33,300 nucleotides of DNA from CAG-1031 sp964391735 (GTDB lineage Bacteria; Bacteroidota; Bacteroidia; Bacteroidales; Muribaculaceae), in assembly GCA_964391735.1 (NCBI GenBank), contig CAYMNF010000018.1, forward strand, positions 1 to 33,300, read 5' to 3'. Numbering within the stretch: the stretch's first letter is position 1; each line of letters begins with the position of its first letter. A program made the position numbers and the translations under genes. Under the pieces are notes generated by a model, which was not told the origin of the DNA, did no database searches, and was given only the letters and a program-made list of their open reading frames with translations. Shown here piece after piece: positions 1 through 7,518 of the stretch.

Positions 1-55
1 ACGTTACACATTGATTTGCAACATTTTACTCTCCTTAGGTACTACCCAAACGTAG

Positions 56-76
56 GGACCCACGGCTCGTGCGTCC
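56..76. repeat. REP-like hairpin
   Basis: The 9-nt arms 56-64 and 68-76 pair around a 3-nt GCT loop with one C-C mismatch. The hairpin directly follows the CCCAAACGTAGG motif at 45-56. That motif recurs in direct orientation at 517-528 and as a partly matching inverted copy at 372-383, so the motif plus hairpin looks like one unit of a dispersed repeat family. Confidence 0.5.
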
Positions 77-178
77 GCCGTCCGCCCCGGAAAATGCCGG
101 CAAGCCCGGTATGAATTTCGGTGTGTTCCTGCGAAATACGTGTATTATTCGACCAATAATTTGGTCGTAGCGCATACG

Positions 179-212
179 TTAATGTTTTCCGTGGGTTTCA
201 CCCACGGCTACG
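179..212. repeat. Left arm of perfect 34-bp inverted repeat
   Basis: These 34 bases are the exact reverse complement of 286-319. The arm itself contains a hairpin, CCGTGGG-TTTCA-CCCACGG at 189-207, so each arm can fold alone or the two arms can pair with each other across a 73-nt spacer. Confidence 0.85.
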
Positions 213-285
213 GTCTTGCACCACTACGTGGTGAGCTCTCGTACGCTCCATCGGCCGACAATTCAACCGCGTAGCTGTTGAATAT

Positions 286-319
286 CGTAGCCGTGGGTGA
301 AACCCACGGAAAACATTAA
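286..319. repeat. Right arm of perfect 34-bp inverted repeat
   Basis: This is the exact reverse complement of 179-212 and carries the same 7-bp-stem hairpin in mirror orientation (291-309). Perfect identity between the arms suggests recent insertion, or maintenance by a mechanism that recognises the palindrome. Confidence 0.85.
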
Positions 320-516
320 AGAAAGAAAACGACCAATTTATTGGTCGAACTTTACCCGTACTAGTGCGTCACTACGTTCGGGTAGTATCATTGGATGAGT
401 AAAATTCTGGAGGTCAATGGTTTATACTGCAGTTTGTTTACTGCGAATGGTGGGACACGGCAAACACGAGCTCATTAAACAATTGAAATAAAAAAACTTA
501 TATCTTTAGTGATAAT

Positions 517-528
517 CCCAAACGTAGG
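517..528. repeat. Isolated extra copy of CCCAAACGTAGG motif
   Basis: The 12-base motif is identical to 45-56, at the edge of the palindromic element, and in the same orientation. It lies outside the main element, between 388 and the tonB hairpin. It may be the remnant of a second, decayed repeat copy. The rest of 388-560 shows nothing I can name. Confidence 0.4.
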
Positions 529-560
529 TGCGCGGTAAACTTCATTTTGCGCGGGGCAAA

Positions 561-599
561 CAAAACGGCCGCGACAATTGATTTGACGCGGCCGTTTTG
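561..599 (-). terminator. Strong hairpin, likely tonB operon terminator
   Basis: A perfect 13-bp stem (561-573 with 587-599, CAAAACGGCCGCG and its complement) closes a 13-nt loop, 17 nt past the tonB stop codon. Read on the minus strand the stem ends in TTTTG followed by TTTG, so the U-tract is partly inside the stem. The A/T ends would also allow it to work from the plus strand. Confidence 0.7.
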
Positions 600-616
600 A
601 GTATGGTTAAGTAGTG

Positions 617-1480
617 TTACTTAGCGAGCTTGAAACGAACGGGAAGTGTGTACCAAACGTTCACGGTGTTACCGTTCATCTTACCGGGGGTGAAGTTGGG
701 GAGGGTCTTAACCACGCGGGCAGCCTCCTTGTCAAGTGACGGGTGCTTACCACGCAATACTTGAACCTCACCTACCTTACCGGTCTTCGTCACCACGAAG
801 CGAACTACAACCTGTCCCTCGATACCGTCATCAGCGGCATCCTGCGGATACCTGATGTGGCTGCTGAGGTATTGTAGCAGAGCGGCATCACCACCGGGGA
901 AGGCAGGCATCTGCTCAACGTGGGTGAAGACTTTATTCTCTTCAACAGGTTTGGGTTGCTCTTTGATAACAGGAGCCTCGGTAACCTTCAGGTCAGCTTT
1001 CTTCTCTTTGATGTCCTCTTTCCACTCATCGGTACCCTGGTCAAATGTGGTGTTACCGACGGCGGTCTCAGTCTCCTTGATTTCGTCCTGGCTCTTGGGC
1101 GGTTCCTTCACCAGGTTGTCCTCAACGAACTTGATCTCGGTCATCTTTACGGTGTTAAGTACCTCCTCGGGGAGTGCAACCTCCTCTTGGGGCTGTACAT
1201 AAACAGGGTCCTCCTCTTCAGGGGTATCGTTAGCATCTGAGAGGTCAACCAGCATTTGCTCGTTCTCATCCTCAGGGCGGGCCTCAACTTTGGTGATCAC
1301 GGTGTTCACCAAGATGGCGAGGGCAGCCAAAACAATGAGGATGATTACAACGGCTATCATGGCCATGTTGTGACGGCGAGCAGAATTTTTGCGCATCTCG
1401 TATGCGCCGAAATCCTTATTCTTGCCTTCAAACACCAACTCACGCCACTCTTTCGATTGAAGATCTACATCCTTTGCCAT
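617..1480 (-). CDS. tonB: TonB-family energy transducer
   Basis: A 287-residue inner-membrane protein that would carry proton-motive-force energy from ExbB/ExbD to outer-membrane TonB-dependent transporters. The N-terminus has the KDFGAYEMR motif (22-30) seen in Bacteroidetes TonB proteins, then one membrane helix at about 39-61. A long acidic, Pro/Glu/Lys-rich periplasmic linker follows (about 65-185), with a run of Lys/Glu residues at 153-164. The TonB C-terminal domain covers about 190-287, with AFPGGDAALLQYLSSHIRYP at its start and a VNVWYTLPVRFKL ending. It is the last gene of the exbB-exbD-exbD-tonB operon, 44 nt after exbD, and is followed by a strong hairpin. Many Bacteroidales encode several TonB systems, so the specific client transporters cannot be inferred. 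Confidence 0.93.
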   Translation of the reverse strand: MAKDVDLQSKEWRELVFEGKNKDFGAYEMRKNSARRHNMAMIAVVIILIVLAALAILVNTVITKVEARPEDENEQMLVDLSDANDTPEEEDPVYVQPQEEVALPEEVLNTVKMTEIKFVEDNLVKEPPKSQDEIKETETAVGNTTFDQGTDEWKEDIKEKKADLKVTEAPVIKEQPKPVEENKVFTHVEQMPAFPGGDAALLQYLSSHIRYPQDAADDGIEGQVVVRFVVTKTGKVGEVQVLRGKHPSLDKEAARVVKTLPNFTPGKMNGNTVNVWYTLPVRFKLAK

Positions 1481-1524
1481 TTTGCAATCTTTCTTTTAAA
1501 AGGTTAAACAATTGATGCAGACCA

Positions 1525-2256
1525 TCACTTTGAGGGATGGGATGCCAGATAATTGATCATCATATACTTGTCGGCGTCGGTAAGCTGGTCAATCTGGTAG
1601 CGAGCGATTTGGTTGATCTGCATCTCGTCGAGTGCGCTGATCAGGCTTTCCCAAGTAGCCTCGGGGGTAGCTTTGATAACGACAACGGGACGCTCGATTT
1701 TCTCATCGTTACGTACCTTTTTGGCAGCATCCTGGTACAGGGAGTCGTTAACGGCTTTGTTCTTTGAGAAACCGTTATCTTTCCATTTTGCCTTCAGTTC
1801 GTCAATCTGACGAAGAACCTCCTTGTTGCGGTCATGCAAGATTTTGCGGATACCGCGCTGCAAGTGGTTTTCGTCGCCAAGAAACTCCTCCTGTTTCACA
1901 GGGTTGGGGCCGTTTACACCGTCCCAAGGTTTACCAAAGTAATAGTATACCACGTTCTTGACGGGTTTGCCGTTTGAGTCCTTAATGGCGTTGCCTTGGG
2001 CGTCACGTGCTACGTCAACTATCAGTGTTATACCTTCACTCTCCTTGGCTTCGGTCTTTTCACTCTCCTCGGTGGGTTCGTTCGAGGGCAACGTGATTGA
2101 GAGCGTCTGGCTCTTAATCATGGTGGTACAGAGCATAAAGAAGGTAATCAGAAGCATGTTCATGTCAACCATGGGGGTGAAGTCCACATGGATGTGCATC
2201 TTCTTCTGCGCGCCTTTCTTTTTCTTTCCGCCGTCTGATTGTTCTATCTGTGCCAT
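1525..2256 (-). CDS. exbD: ExbD/TolR-family biopolymer transporter (second copy)
   Basis: Proton-channel partner of ExbB. The Lys-rich N-terminus (11-19) is cytoplasmic, and a single membrane helix at about 28-47 carries the conserved acidic residue (Asp31 in VDMNMLLITFFML) expected to relay protons. The periplasmic part is long: 243 residues in total against about 140 for E. coli ExbD. It contains a charged stretch (about 60-75) and a middle segment without similarity that I recognise. It lies 5 nt after the upstream exbD. The two ExbD proteins share the helix motif but little else, so they probably form a heteromeric pair within the ExbB pentamer. The family call is firm; the role of the extra periplasmic residues is unknown. 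Confidence 0.92.
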   Translation of the reverse strand: MAQIEQSDGGKKKKGAQKKMHIHVDFTPMVDMNMLLITFFMLCTTMIKSQTLSITLPSNEPTEESEKTEAKESEGITLIVDVARDAQGNAIKDSNGKPVKNVVYYYFGKPWDGVNGPNPVKQEEFLGDENHLQRGIRKILHDRNKEVLRQIDELKAKWKDNGFSKNKAVNDSLYQDAAKKVRNDEKIERPVVVIKATPEATWESLISALDEMQINQIARYQIDQLTDADKYMMINYLASHPSK

Positions 2257-2261
2257 ATCTA

Positions 2262-2981
2262 TTAATCTTCAGCGGTTTTAAGTGCGGTCATAATTGTGAA
2301 GCGGTTGAGCTTGAGGTTCTGCAGGTCGTTAAGCACCGGGTGGATCGCCTGATAGGGGGTTCCACGGTCAGCCTTAACGGTGATACCCTCACCGCTTTTA
2401 ATAGCAGACTTGAATGTCTCGTTGTCAGCAGTGACTTTGCGGATAGCCTTCAACCAAATTGAGAATTGGTCGGGGTTTTCAACGGTGGCATCCGGGCTAA
2501 CGGGGATACCAACCTGGGGGCTGTCGATCTGCTGCATGAACTTGTCTTGCTCGGTCTGTTTCATGGCCAGGAACTTGGGGAGAACCTGGAAGGGAACGCC
2601 GAACATGTTCATCTTTGAGAAGGCGTTGAGCTGTGCCTCGGTCAATGTTACTTTCTGTGAGTGGGTGTCATTCCAGTCGGCGATGGCGGCCATGGCGATG
2701 CTTTTACGCACGGCCTCGCTGCCGAAGGTGTCTTTTGACTCAGGATCTGCATCACCGAGTATTGACAAGAACACCTTGCCGTTGGGGCTGACAAGCACTG
2801 TGGCCAAGTCTGACACCGGAACTTTCTCCTCAGAAACAGATGACGGGGTGATCACCGTCACAGGCTCTTTCTGCAAGAAGGTTGATGTCAACATGAAGAA
2901 AGTAAGCAAAAGAACGGTCACATCACTCATCGCGGTCATGTCGATAAGTGTGCTTTTTCTTTTAATCTTTACTTTTCCCAT
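2262..2981 (-). CDS. exbD: ExbD/TolR-family biopolymer transporter (first copy)
   Basis: A 239-residue ExbD-type subunit. The motif DMTAMSDVTVLLLTFFML near the N-terminus contains the membrane helix (about 18-36) with the key aspartate at position 20. As in its neighbour the periplasmic region is much longer than in proteobacterial ExbD. It ends in a segment (about 185-237) that resembles the usual ExbD C-terminal fold, with GITVKADRGTPYQAIHPVLNDL. It sits 50 nt after exbB and 5 nt before the second exbD, so the three are surely co-transcribed. Having two unlike exbD genes next to one exbB is common in Bacteroidetes. Confidence 0.92.
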   Translation of the reverse strand: MGKVKIKRKSTLIDMTAMSDVTVLLLTFFMLTSTFLQKEPVTVITPSSVSEEKVPVSDLATVLVSPNGKVFLSILGDADPESKDTFGSEAVRKSIAMAAIADWNDTHSQKVTLTEAQLNAFSKMNMFGVPFQVLPKFLAMKQTEQDKFMQQIDSPQVGIPVSPDATVENPDQFSIWLKAIRKVTADNETFKSAIKSGEGITVKADRGTPYQAIHPVLNDLQNLKLNRFTIMTALKTAED

Positions 2982-3031
2982 AGGTCACTTATGTTGCTTG
3001 GTTTAGGGTTTAATCTGTTTTGCAACGGTGA

Positions 3032-3868
3032 TTAGTGGGTCGAAGCAAATGTTTGGACAATTGAGTAGCCAATCTCGTCGATGGCGTATGTCAGGTTGTC
3101 GATTTTGTTGGTGTAGTAGTTGTAAGAGATTACAGCGAAGGCACCGGTTGCAATACCGAAGGCGGTGTTGATAAGAGCCTCAGAGATACCGGTTGACAAC
3201 TCGGTTGAGTCAGGAGCACCACTCTGTGCCAGAGCCTGGAATGATTTGATCATACCCATTACAGTACCGAGAAGACCGACGAGAGTACCGAGGGTGGTGA
3301 GGGTTGCCACGATGGGCAGGTTCTGCTGCAGTGAGGGCATCTCAAGGGCGGTAGCCTCCTCAACGGCCTTCTGCAGGGTAGCGAGTTTCTGCTCTTTGGT
3401 GAGCTCGGTGTTCTCCTCCATCTCTTTGTAGCTCTTGAGGGCTGCTGATACAACAGCGGCTACAGTACCCTGCTGAGCTTTGCAGAGCTCCTGGGCGCGA
3501 GCAAAGTCGTTCTTCTTGAGGCAAGCTTTGATGTCGGCAACAAACTTGGTGATTGAGCCTTTACCCTTAGCTGATGAGAGGGCGATCCAACGCTCAACTG
3601 AGATCACGATAACGGTAAGGAAGAGGGTCTGAAGGATAGGCACGATAAATCCACCCTTATAGATGGTACCCCACAGGTTTTTGGGATGGCCTTCTTCAAA
3701 GTGCATATCGGCACCGAACCAGAATATAAACAGCAAAACTGCTACAACGCAGCATGCCAAAATTACCCAAAAGGCGTTGCGGATGCCTTTTACGTTGCTG
3801 CCCTCCTTAACGGGTTTGGGGGCCTTTGGAGCGGCGGGACGTACGGGAGTGGTTTTGGGAGCTTCCAT
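3032..3868 (-). CDS. exbB: MotA/TolQ/ExbB proton channel
   Basis: A 278-residue inner-membrane proton channel that energises TonB. It starts with a Pro/Lys/Ala-rich cytoplasmic tail (2-22). Hydrophobic helices follow at about 32-51, 72-92, 186-206 and 232-251. The glycine-rich TLGTLVGLLGTVMGMIKSF (192-210) and the EALINTAFGIATGAFAV segment are the hallmark of the MotA/TolQ/ExbB channel domain. A charged, probably helical cytoplasmic part (about 105-175) lies between helices 2 and 3. It is the first gene of its operon. The start is preceded in frame by a stop codon about 27 nt upstream, so it cannot extend much. The nearest good promoter is about 340 nt further upstream, which implies a long leader. 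Confidence 0.94.
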   Translation of the reverse strand: MEAPKTTPVRPAAPKAPKPVKEGSNVKGIRNAFWVILACCVVAVLLFIFWFGADMHFEEGHPKNLWGTIYKGGFIVPILQTLFLTVIVISVERWIALSSAKGKGSITKFVADIKACLKKNDFARAQELCKAQQGTVAAVVSAALKSYKEMEENTELTKEQKLATLQKAVEEATALEMPSLQQNLPIVATLTTLGTLVGLLGTVMGMIKSFQALAQSGAPDSTELSTGISEALINTAFGIATGAFAVISYNYYTNKIDNLTYAIDEIGYSIVQTFASTH

Positions 3869-4200
3869 AATTTTGTCTTGAAAGTTACTTTTTTAGATTA
3901 GATAATTTAGTTATAAGATTTTTTATTGTTGTCCTGGCAAATGCAGTACCGGAGCATGATTGACATCCGGAGGCTGACGTAAGCCCGGGGTGGCAGCTTT
4001 TGTCCCCGGGAAATTGTGGCATCATGGCGGCGTTAAACGCCTGCTCGGCCCGTTAAATACACGGGCACGGAAGCATTAATTCTCTCCACTTCAGCAGCAA
4101 GCCCCTGAAAAACAGCCTCACTAACAGGTAATCATTACTTCTTCTTACCCTTTTTCGGTGTTTTTATGGTATCCGGTTGCCTCAACGGCGTTCATAATGC
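3869..4200 (-). promoter_or_regulatory. Long structured 5' leader of exbB operon
   Basis: If transcription starts at the promoter at 4206-4236, exbB has a leader of about 330 nt. It contains three clear hairpins: GCCCGT/ACGGGC at 4048-4066, GGCGTT/AACGCC at 4029-4041, and a CCCGGGG/CCCCGGG stem at 3984-4010. Near the 5' end a 16-codon ORF (4145-4195, minus) begins almost at the predicted transcript start. In another frame the same stretch ends in a lysine-rich PKKGKKK. I do not recognise a known riboswitch. It could be a regulated leader, a processed small RNA, or decayed DNA. Confidence 0.4.
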
Positions 4201-4205
4201 TCTCG

Positions 4206-4236
4206 CAAAGTTAGAAATTCTTTCTACTTATTCAAA
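4206..4236 (-). promoter_or_regulatory. Bacteroidetes-type promoter, exbB operon
   Basis: On the minus strand the -7 element TAACTTTG (4206-4213) matches TAnnTTTG perfectly. A TTTG -33 element lies at 4233-4236 with 19 nt between them, the expected spacing for the Bacteroides primary sigma factor. The start point should be near 4199. This is the best promoter match in the window. Confidence 0.65.
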
Positions 4237-4312
4237 ATTTTTTCTCTAAGTTTTGGAAACTTTTGGAAAAAACTTTCACTAATTCATTAATAGCGCCCAC
4301 AGCCGTATGCCT

Positions 4313-6343
4313 TTATTCTATTGAGCGGAACGGGATACCGCTCTGCTGCAATTCTCGCTTTAGGCGGTCGCGTTTTTGGCGACTGAGATCGCTTGACAGC
4401 AACACCGAGTCGGCCCCGACCTTTTGCGCCTGTGCGACAACATCTTTTGGGCCTCCCTTGCAGGCCACATAACAGTTAATTTTTCCCGGAACGGCATGCT
4501 CCTTATCAGCCAAACCGGCATCAAACCAGTATGTGACATCAGCAATCTGAACCAATGGGCCGCGACTCATTATACCGGGCTTGCGGCATGTGTCGGGTAA
4601 GAGGCTCACAGACACTATCTTACGCCGGCCGACAAAATCGCGGGCGCGCCGTTGCACATCAGCAAGGGCTACCTCTGCGGCTTGCCCTTTAAGAGTGGTA
4701 TAATACCATAGGGAATCTCCCCGATGCAGAAGCAATCCCGTATGGTCTGATCTCCTCAAAAAATAATCCCCCTGCTCAGCAAGGGCCGGCTCGGTAACGG
4801 CAATCACTATGCATAGGGCCAGCACGGCGCCCACACCGGCCAATAGATGCTTTTTGCGATATCTAAGAAACAGGGCAAGCAACGCAAGGGCCCCCAAAAG
4901 GAGCCAGGGCATGAGCGGATGCATATATATTGAATCAACCCCTGAGTATTTCCACCCTGCAATGGCATGGGTGATGTCTTGCAACAGGGCATACACTCTA
5001 TTCAATGCATCGGCGAGCCATGGAAAGGATACCCCTACAGAAGCCAAAAGGGCCATCACGGCACCCCCGGCAACCAATAGGAAAAGCAATGGCCCGGCTA
5101 AAAAATTTGAGAGCAAAAAGGCTGTAGGGAAAGTATGGAAACAGTACGCCACAACCGGTGCCGTCAACAATGTAGCCCCCAAGGTGGCGGCAAACACGCC
5201 GGTAGGATACCGAACCCATGCAGACATGCGGGGATTCACACTGAGGTGCCGCGCGAATATCAATATCCCGGCCACAGCAAGGAAAGAGAGGGCAAAGCCG
5301 AGGGTGAAGACCTGGGCGGGGCCAAACAGTGCGATGAGGAGGGCAGCCACACAAAGAGCATTTGGTGCGGAGTGCCTAAGGTTGCCCCACACGGCCAACA
5401 GGGCCACGGTTATCATTATGGCCGCGCGCACAACCGATGTTGATAATCCCGTCATGGCTGCATAGCCCCAGATTACAAGTATCAGAATAAGTGCTTTGCC
5501 ACGCCTTCCGACAAGAAACCGCAATGGCAAAAGCAAGAGGGAGAAGAGCATAGCGATGATGCCGACATGCAACCCACTGAGTGCCAAGATATGAGCCAAC
5601 CCGGCTCGGCTGAACTGTGCCCGCTCATCGGGGTCCAAAGCTGAGGAGTCCCCGGCAAGTGTTGCGCACAGAAAGCTCCATGTATCATAGTTGACATCAG
5701 TTTTAGCCAGGATGTTTTTCAGTTTGCCTCGCTGTCTTTTCATAGCGGACAGAAAGCCTGCGTCAGGTGACACATATCTGACAGCCTGTTTTGTTAGAAA
5801 AGTTTTGGCCACGATGCCTTTTGACAACGACAATGAGTCATAATCAATTTGGTCAGGGAAATCAATTGCGGGCCGTGGAGAAGCCAACAGTTCATCGAAA
5901 CATATACGTTGGCCCGGGTCAATTATATTCTCGGTATCATCATACAACGCTGATACCAAAAATGGGGTCACCGGGGTGTAATTAATACTATCAATCCTCA
6001 GCAGCAAACTTTGTCCCCGACTTTGCTCACGGGCAGTTTCCACAGTTCCACTGCAGAAATACTTCTCCCCGTATGGCACCGGACAAGCAACCGGCTCGGC
6101 AGCAGTGCCCAATATACACCCTATCCCAATGCCTAAGATTCCCACAACAATTTTGTGGGCAAGCCCGAACACACCGCATAATATCAAAAAAATCCCTGCA
6201 ATCAACGCACAATATAGGCCGAACCCCCAGAAATGCGCTACGACCATGCCTGCGCCCACCGCCAATGTCAGCGGTAGCAGGGGCATCATTGACAAAGGTG
6301 TATTGGCACCTCCCCGGGGCTGCTTTATGGCATTGTCAGGCAC
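4313..6343 (-). CDS. comEC: ComEC/Rec2-family DNA-uptake channel protein
   Basis: A 676-residue polytopic membrane protein. The N-terminal helices (about 18-80) are followed by a periplasmic OB-like segment (about 85-195). The Competence domain starts near 220, with GDSSALDPDERAQFSRAGLAHILALSGLHVGI (231-262), the family's diagnostic stretch, and is followed by many helices to about 510. The C-terminal 150 or so residues are soluble, but I see no HxHxDH metal-binding motif of the metallo-beta-lactamase domain found in longer ComEC proteins. It would transport single-stranded DNA across the inner membrane in natural transformation. No other competence genes are in the window. It lies 10 nt after aroE, so the two are probably co-transcribed. 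Confidence 0.9.
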   Translation of the reverse strand: MPDNAIKQPRGGANTPLSMMPLLPLTLAVGAGMVVAHFWGFGLYCALIAGIFLILCGVFGLAHKIVVGILGIGIGCILGTAAEPVACPVPYGEKYFCSGTVETAREQSRGQSLLLRIDSINYTPVTPFLVSALYDDTENIIDPGQRICFDELLASPRPAIDFPDQIDYDSLSLSKGIVAKTFLTKQAVRYVSPDAGFLSAMKRQRGKLKNILAKTDVNYDTWSFLCATLAGDSSALDPDERAQFSRAGLAHILALSGLHVGIIAMLFSLLLLPLRFLVGRRGKALILILVIWGYAAMTGLSTSVVRAAIMITVALLAVWGNLRHSAPNALCVAALLIALFGPAQVFTLGFALSFLAVAGILIFARHLSVNPRMSAWVRYPTGVFAATLGATLLTAPVVAYCFHTFPTAFLLSNFLAGPLLFLLVAGGAVMALLASVGVSFPWLADALNRVYALLQDITHAIAGWKYSGVDSIYMHPLMPWLLLGALALLALFLRYRKKHLLAGVGAVLALCIVIAVTEPALAEQGDYFLRRSDHTGLLLHRGDSLWYYTTLKGQAAEVALADVQRRARDFVGRRKIVSVSLLPDTCRKPGIMSRGPLVQIADVTYWFDAGLADKEHAVPGKINCYVACKGGPKDVVAQAQKVGADSVLLSSDLSRQKRDRLKRELQQSGIPFRSIE

Positions 6344-6353
6344 CCGAGCTGTG

Positions 6354-7127
6354 TCAGTTGGTTGTGTCGTTCCAAATCCTCCATGCCTCCATGGCCTGGA
6401 GCTTGAGCATCTGCATACCCCCTACATCAACACCCCCGGCCCCGGCACACCTTTGCAGAAAGAGGGTCTTTTCGGGATTATAAACGGCATCAAAACATAT
6501 TGTTCCGGGCAGAATATCGTTGTAAGGAATTGGCAGACAACTATCCACATCAGGCCACATCCCAACCGGGGTTGCGTTGGCCAGAAGCCCTACCCTTGTC
6601 AATAATTGAGCATTGACATCATCGTATCCAACGATTTCACCGCGGGGCGAGCGACTCACCTTGCGTGGTGTGAAACCCAATTCATGGGCCCCTTCGCAAA
6701 TTGCTTTTGCCGCTCCTCCCGTTCCGAACACCAAGGCTAATGGCCGAGTTTCAGGAAGGTCACCCACAAAGGGGCGTACGCTGCCGACAAATCCGGCCAC
6801 ATCGGTATTGAAACCCTTCAGGATAAAATCATTATCTTCATCGGAGGGGTACTCAATCTTTACCACATTGACCGCCCCTACCCTCTCAGCCAAAGGGCTT
6901 AGAGAGTTTAGGTATGGAATAATCTGTTGTTTGAAAGGAATCGTAACATTTAGACCGGCAAGGTCAGGGTATTCAGCAATAAGTTCAATCAATTCACCGA
7001 TATCCTCAAGCTCAAAATTACGATATTCGGCATCTATATCATTACTTTTGAAAAAGTCGTTGAAAAACTGCGCGGAGTAGCTATGCCCCAAGGGGTTGCC
7101 GATCAGTCCATATATCTTGCGTGCCAT
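6354..7127 (-). CDS. aroE: Shikimate dehydrogenase
   Basis: Reduces 3-dehydroshikimate to shikimate with NADPH in aromatic amino acid biosynthesis. I start it at the ATG at 7127 (257 residues, MARKIYGLIGNPLGHSYS), because this is where family similarity begins and because a promoter (7173-7180) lies between it and the upstream in-frame ATG at 7247. Key residues are all present: substrate-binding GHSYSAQFF, catalytic Lys66 in NVTIPFK, Asp109 in GFNTDVAGF, the nucleotide loop GTGGAAKA at 135-142, the NATPVGM stretch, and the C-terminal GGMQMLKLQAMEAW. Length is normal for the family. Confidence 0.95.
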   Translation of the reverse strand: MARKIYGLIGNPLGHSYSAQFFNDFFKSNDIDAEYRNFELEDIGELIELIAEYPDLAGLNVTIPFKQQIIPYLNSLSPLAERVGAVNVVKIEYPSDEDNDFILKGFNTDVAGFVGSVRPFVGDLPETRPLALVFGTGGAAKAICEGAHELGFTPRKVSRSPRGEIVGYDDVNAQLLTRVGLLANATPVGMWPDVDSCLPIPYNDILPGTICFDAVYNPEKTLFLQRCAGAGGVDVGGMQMLKLQAMEAWRIWNDTTN

Positions 7128-7172
7128 AACAGATACCTCAAAATTATTTATTGACCCCAAAGTGGGTAGGTA

Positions 7173-7180
7173 CAAATATA
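7173..7180 (-). promoter_or_regulatory. Promoter -7 element of aroE-comEC
   Basis: TATATTTG on the minus strand matches TAnnTTTG. A T-rich TTG lies 22 nt further upstream, slightly more than the ideal spacing. The start point would be near 7166, giving a leader of about 40 nt to the aroE ATG at 7127. This supports the shorter aroE start. Confidence 0.5.
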
Positions 7181-7340
7181 AAGTATTTTCTGCATGAGGA
7201 CACAAAAAAGTATCGAGGAGGTATTTTTCCGTGGGGGCATCAGTCAATTTATGACTTCATTTTCAGCGAGTTGGCGGGTATAAATAAAAAAAATTACTCG
7301 TCGTCTCGACGAATAACTTTCTTACCTTAAATCTAATACC

Positions 7341-7436
7341 ATGAAAAACTTGCACAAAGGTACGCATTTTGCTGCGATTGGCAAAACATCCTTAACAATA
7401 TTTAACCTAACCGACACATTAGACGACAATTTATAG
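7341..7436 (+). CDS. Possible 31-residue small protein
   Basis: An ATG at 7341 opens 31 codons reading MKNLHKGTHFAAIGKTSLTI and eleven more residues, ending in TAG 3 nt before a hairpin at 7440-7479. It is the only plausible gene in the gap between aroE and lpxA. An imperfect -7-like TAACTTTC lies at 7314-7321. I recognise no family, it is not clearly hydrophobic, and an ORF of this size can easily arise by chance in A+T-rich intergenic DNA. Confidence 0.2.
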   Translation: MKNLHKGTHFAAIGKTSLTIFNLTDTLDDNL

Positions 7437-7439
7437 CAA

Positions 7440-7479
7440 TCGGGAAGACCGGTGTCCATTGTGGCACCTGTCTTCCCGA
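7440..7479. terminator. Hairpin between lpxA-like gene and the 7128-7518 gap
   Basis: A perfect 10-bp outer stem, TCGGGAAGAC (7440-7449) with GTCTTCCCGA (7470-7479), continues inward through a partly paired GGTG/CACC helix. It lies 40 nt past the stop of the minus-strand lpxA-like gene and 3 nt past the possible plus-strand small ORF. Neither strand has a clean U-tract, so the direction is uncertain; it most likely ends the efflux operon. Confidence 0.5.
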
Positions 7480-7518
7480 CGGATGAATAAACACCTTTGT
7501 GGCGTCGGGTACTTCTAA

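Larger units (their letters stand above)
40..387. repeat. Nested palindromic (REP/BIME- or MITE-like) intergenic element
   Basis: This gene-free stretch is built from inverted repeats placed symmetrically around a centre near position 249. The outermost pair is 40-55 against 372-387 (15 of 16 bases). The next is two similar hairpins at 150-167 and 330-347, each CGACCAA-4 nt-TTGGTCG. Inside them lies a perfect 34-bp inverted repeat (179-212 and 286-319). The centre adds small hairpins at 219-233 (CACCAC-TAC-GTGGTG) and 261-283 (ATTCAAC arms). No reading frame resembles a known protein. The layout fits paired inverted REP sequences or a non-autonomous palindromic element mobilised in trans. Which of these it is cannot be decided from one copy, and no transposase or clear target-site duplication is visible. 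Confidence 0.7.

Noticed and set aside
1..114. C-terminal end of a gene entering from the left edge
   Set aside because: A frame is open from 1 to 114, but from about 40 on it reads through the repeat element, so no real protein can be supported.
40..387. CRISPR array
   Set aside because: The repeats are inverted and nested, not direct with regular spacers, and there are no cas genes.
3869..4200. Known structured RNA (RNase P, tmRNA, SRP RNA or a cobalamin riboswitch) in the exbB leader
   Set aside because: None of the core conserved motifs of these RNAs can be found on either strand; only generic hairpins are present.
4809..5465. 218-codon plus-strand ORF opposite comEC
   Set aside because: Antisense shadow of the comEC membrane domain; no recognisable motif and unusual composition.
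7128..7247. Forty-residue N-terminal extension of AroE from the ATG at 7247
   Set aside because: The extra residues have no family similarity and a -7 promoter element lies inside them at 7173-7180.
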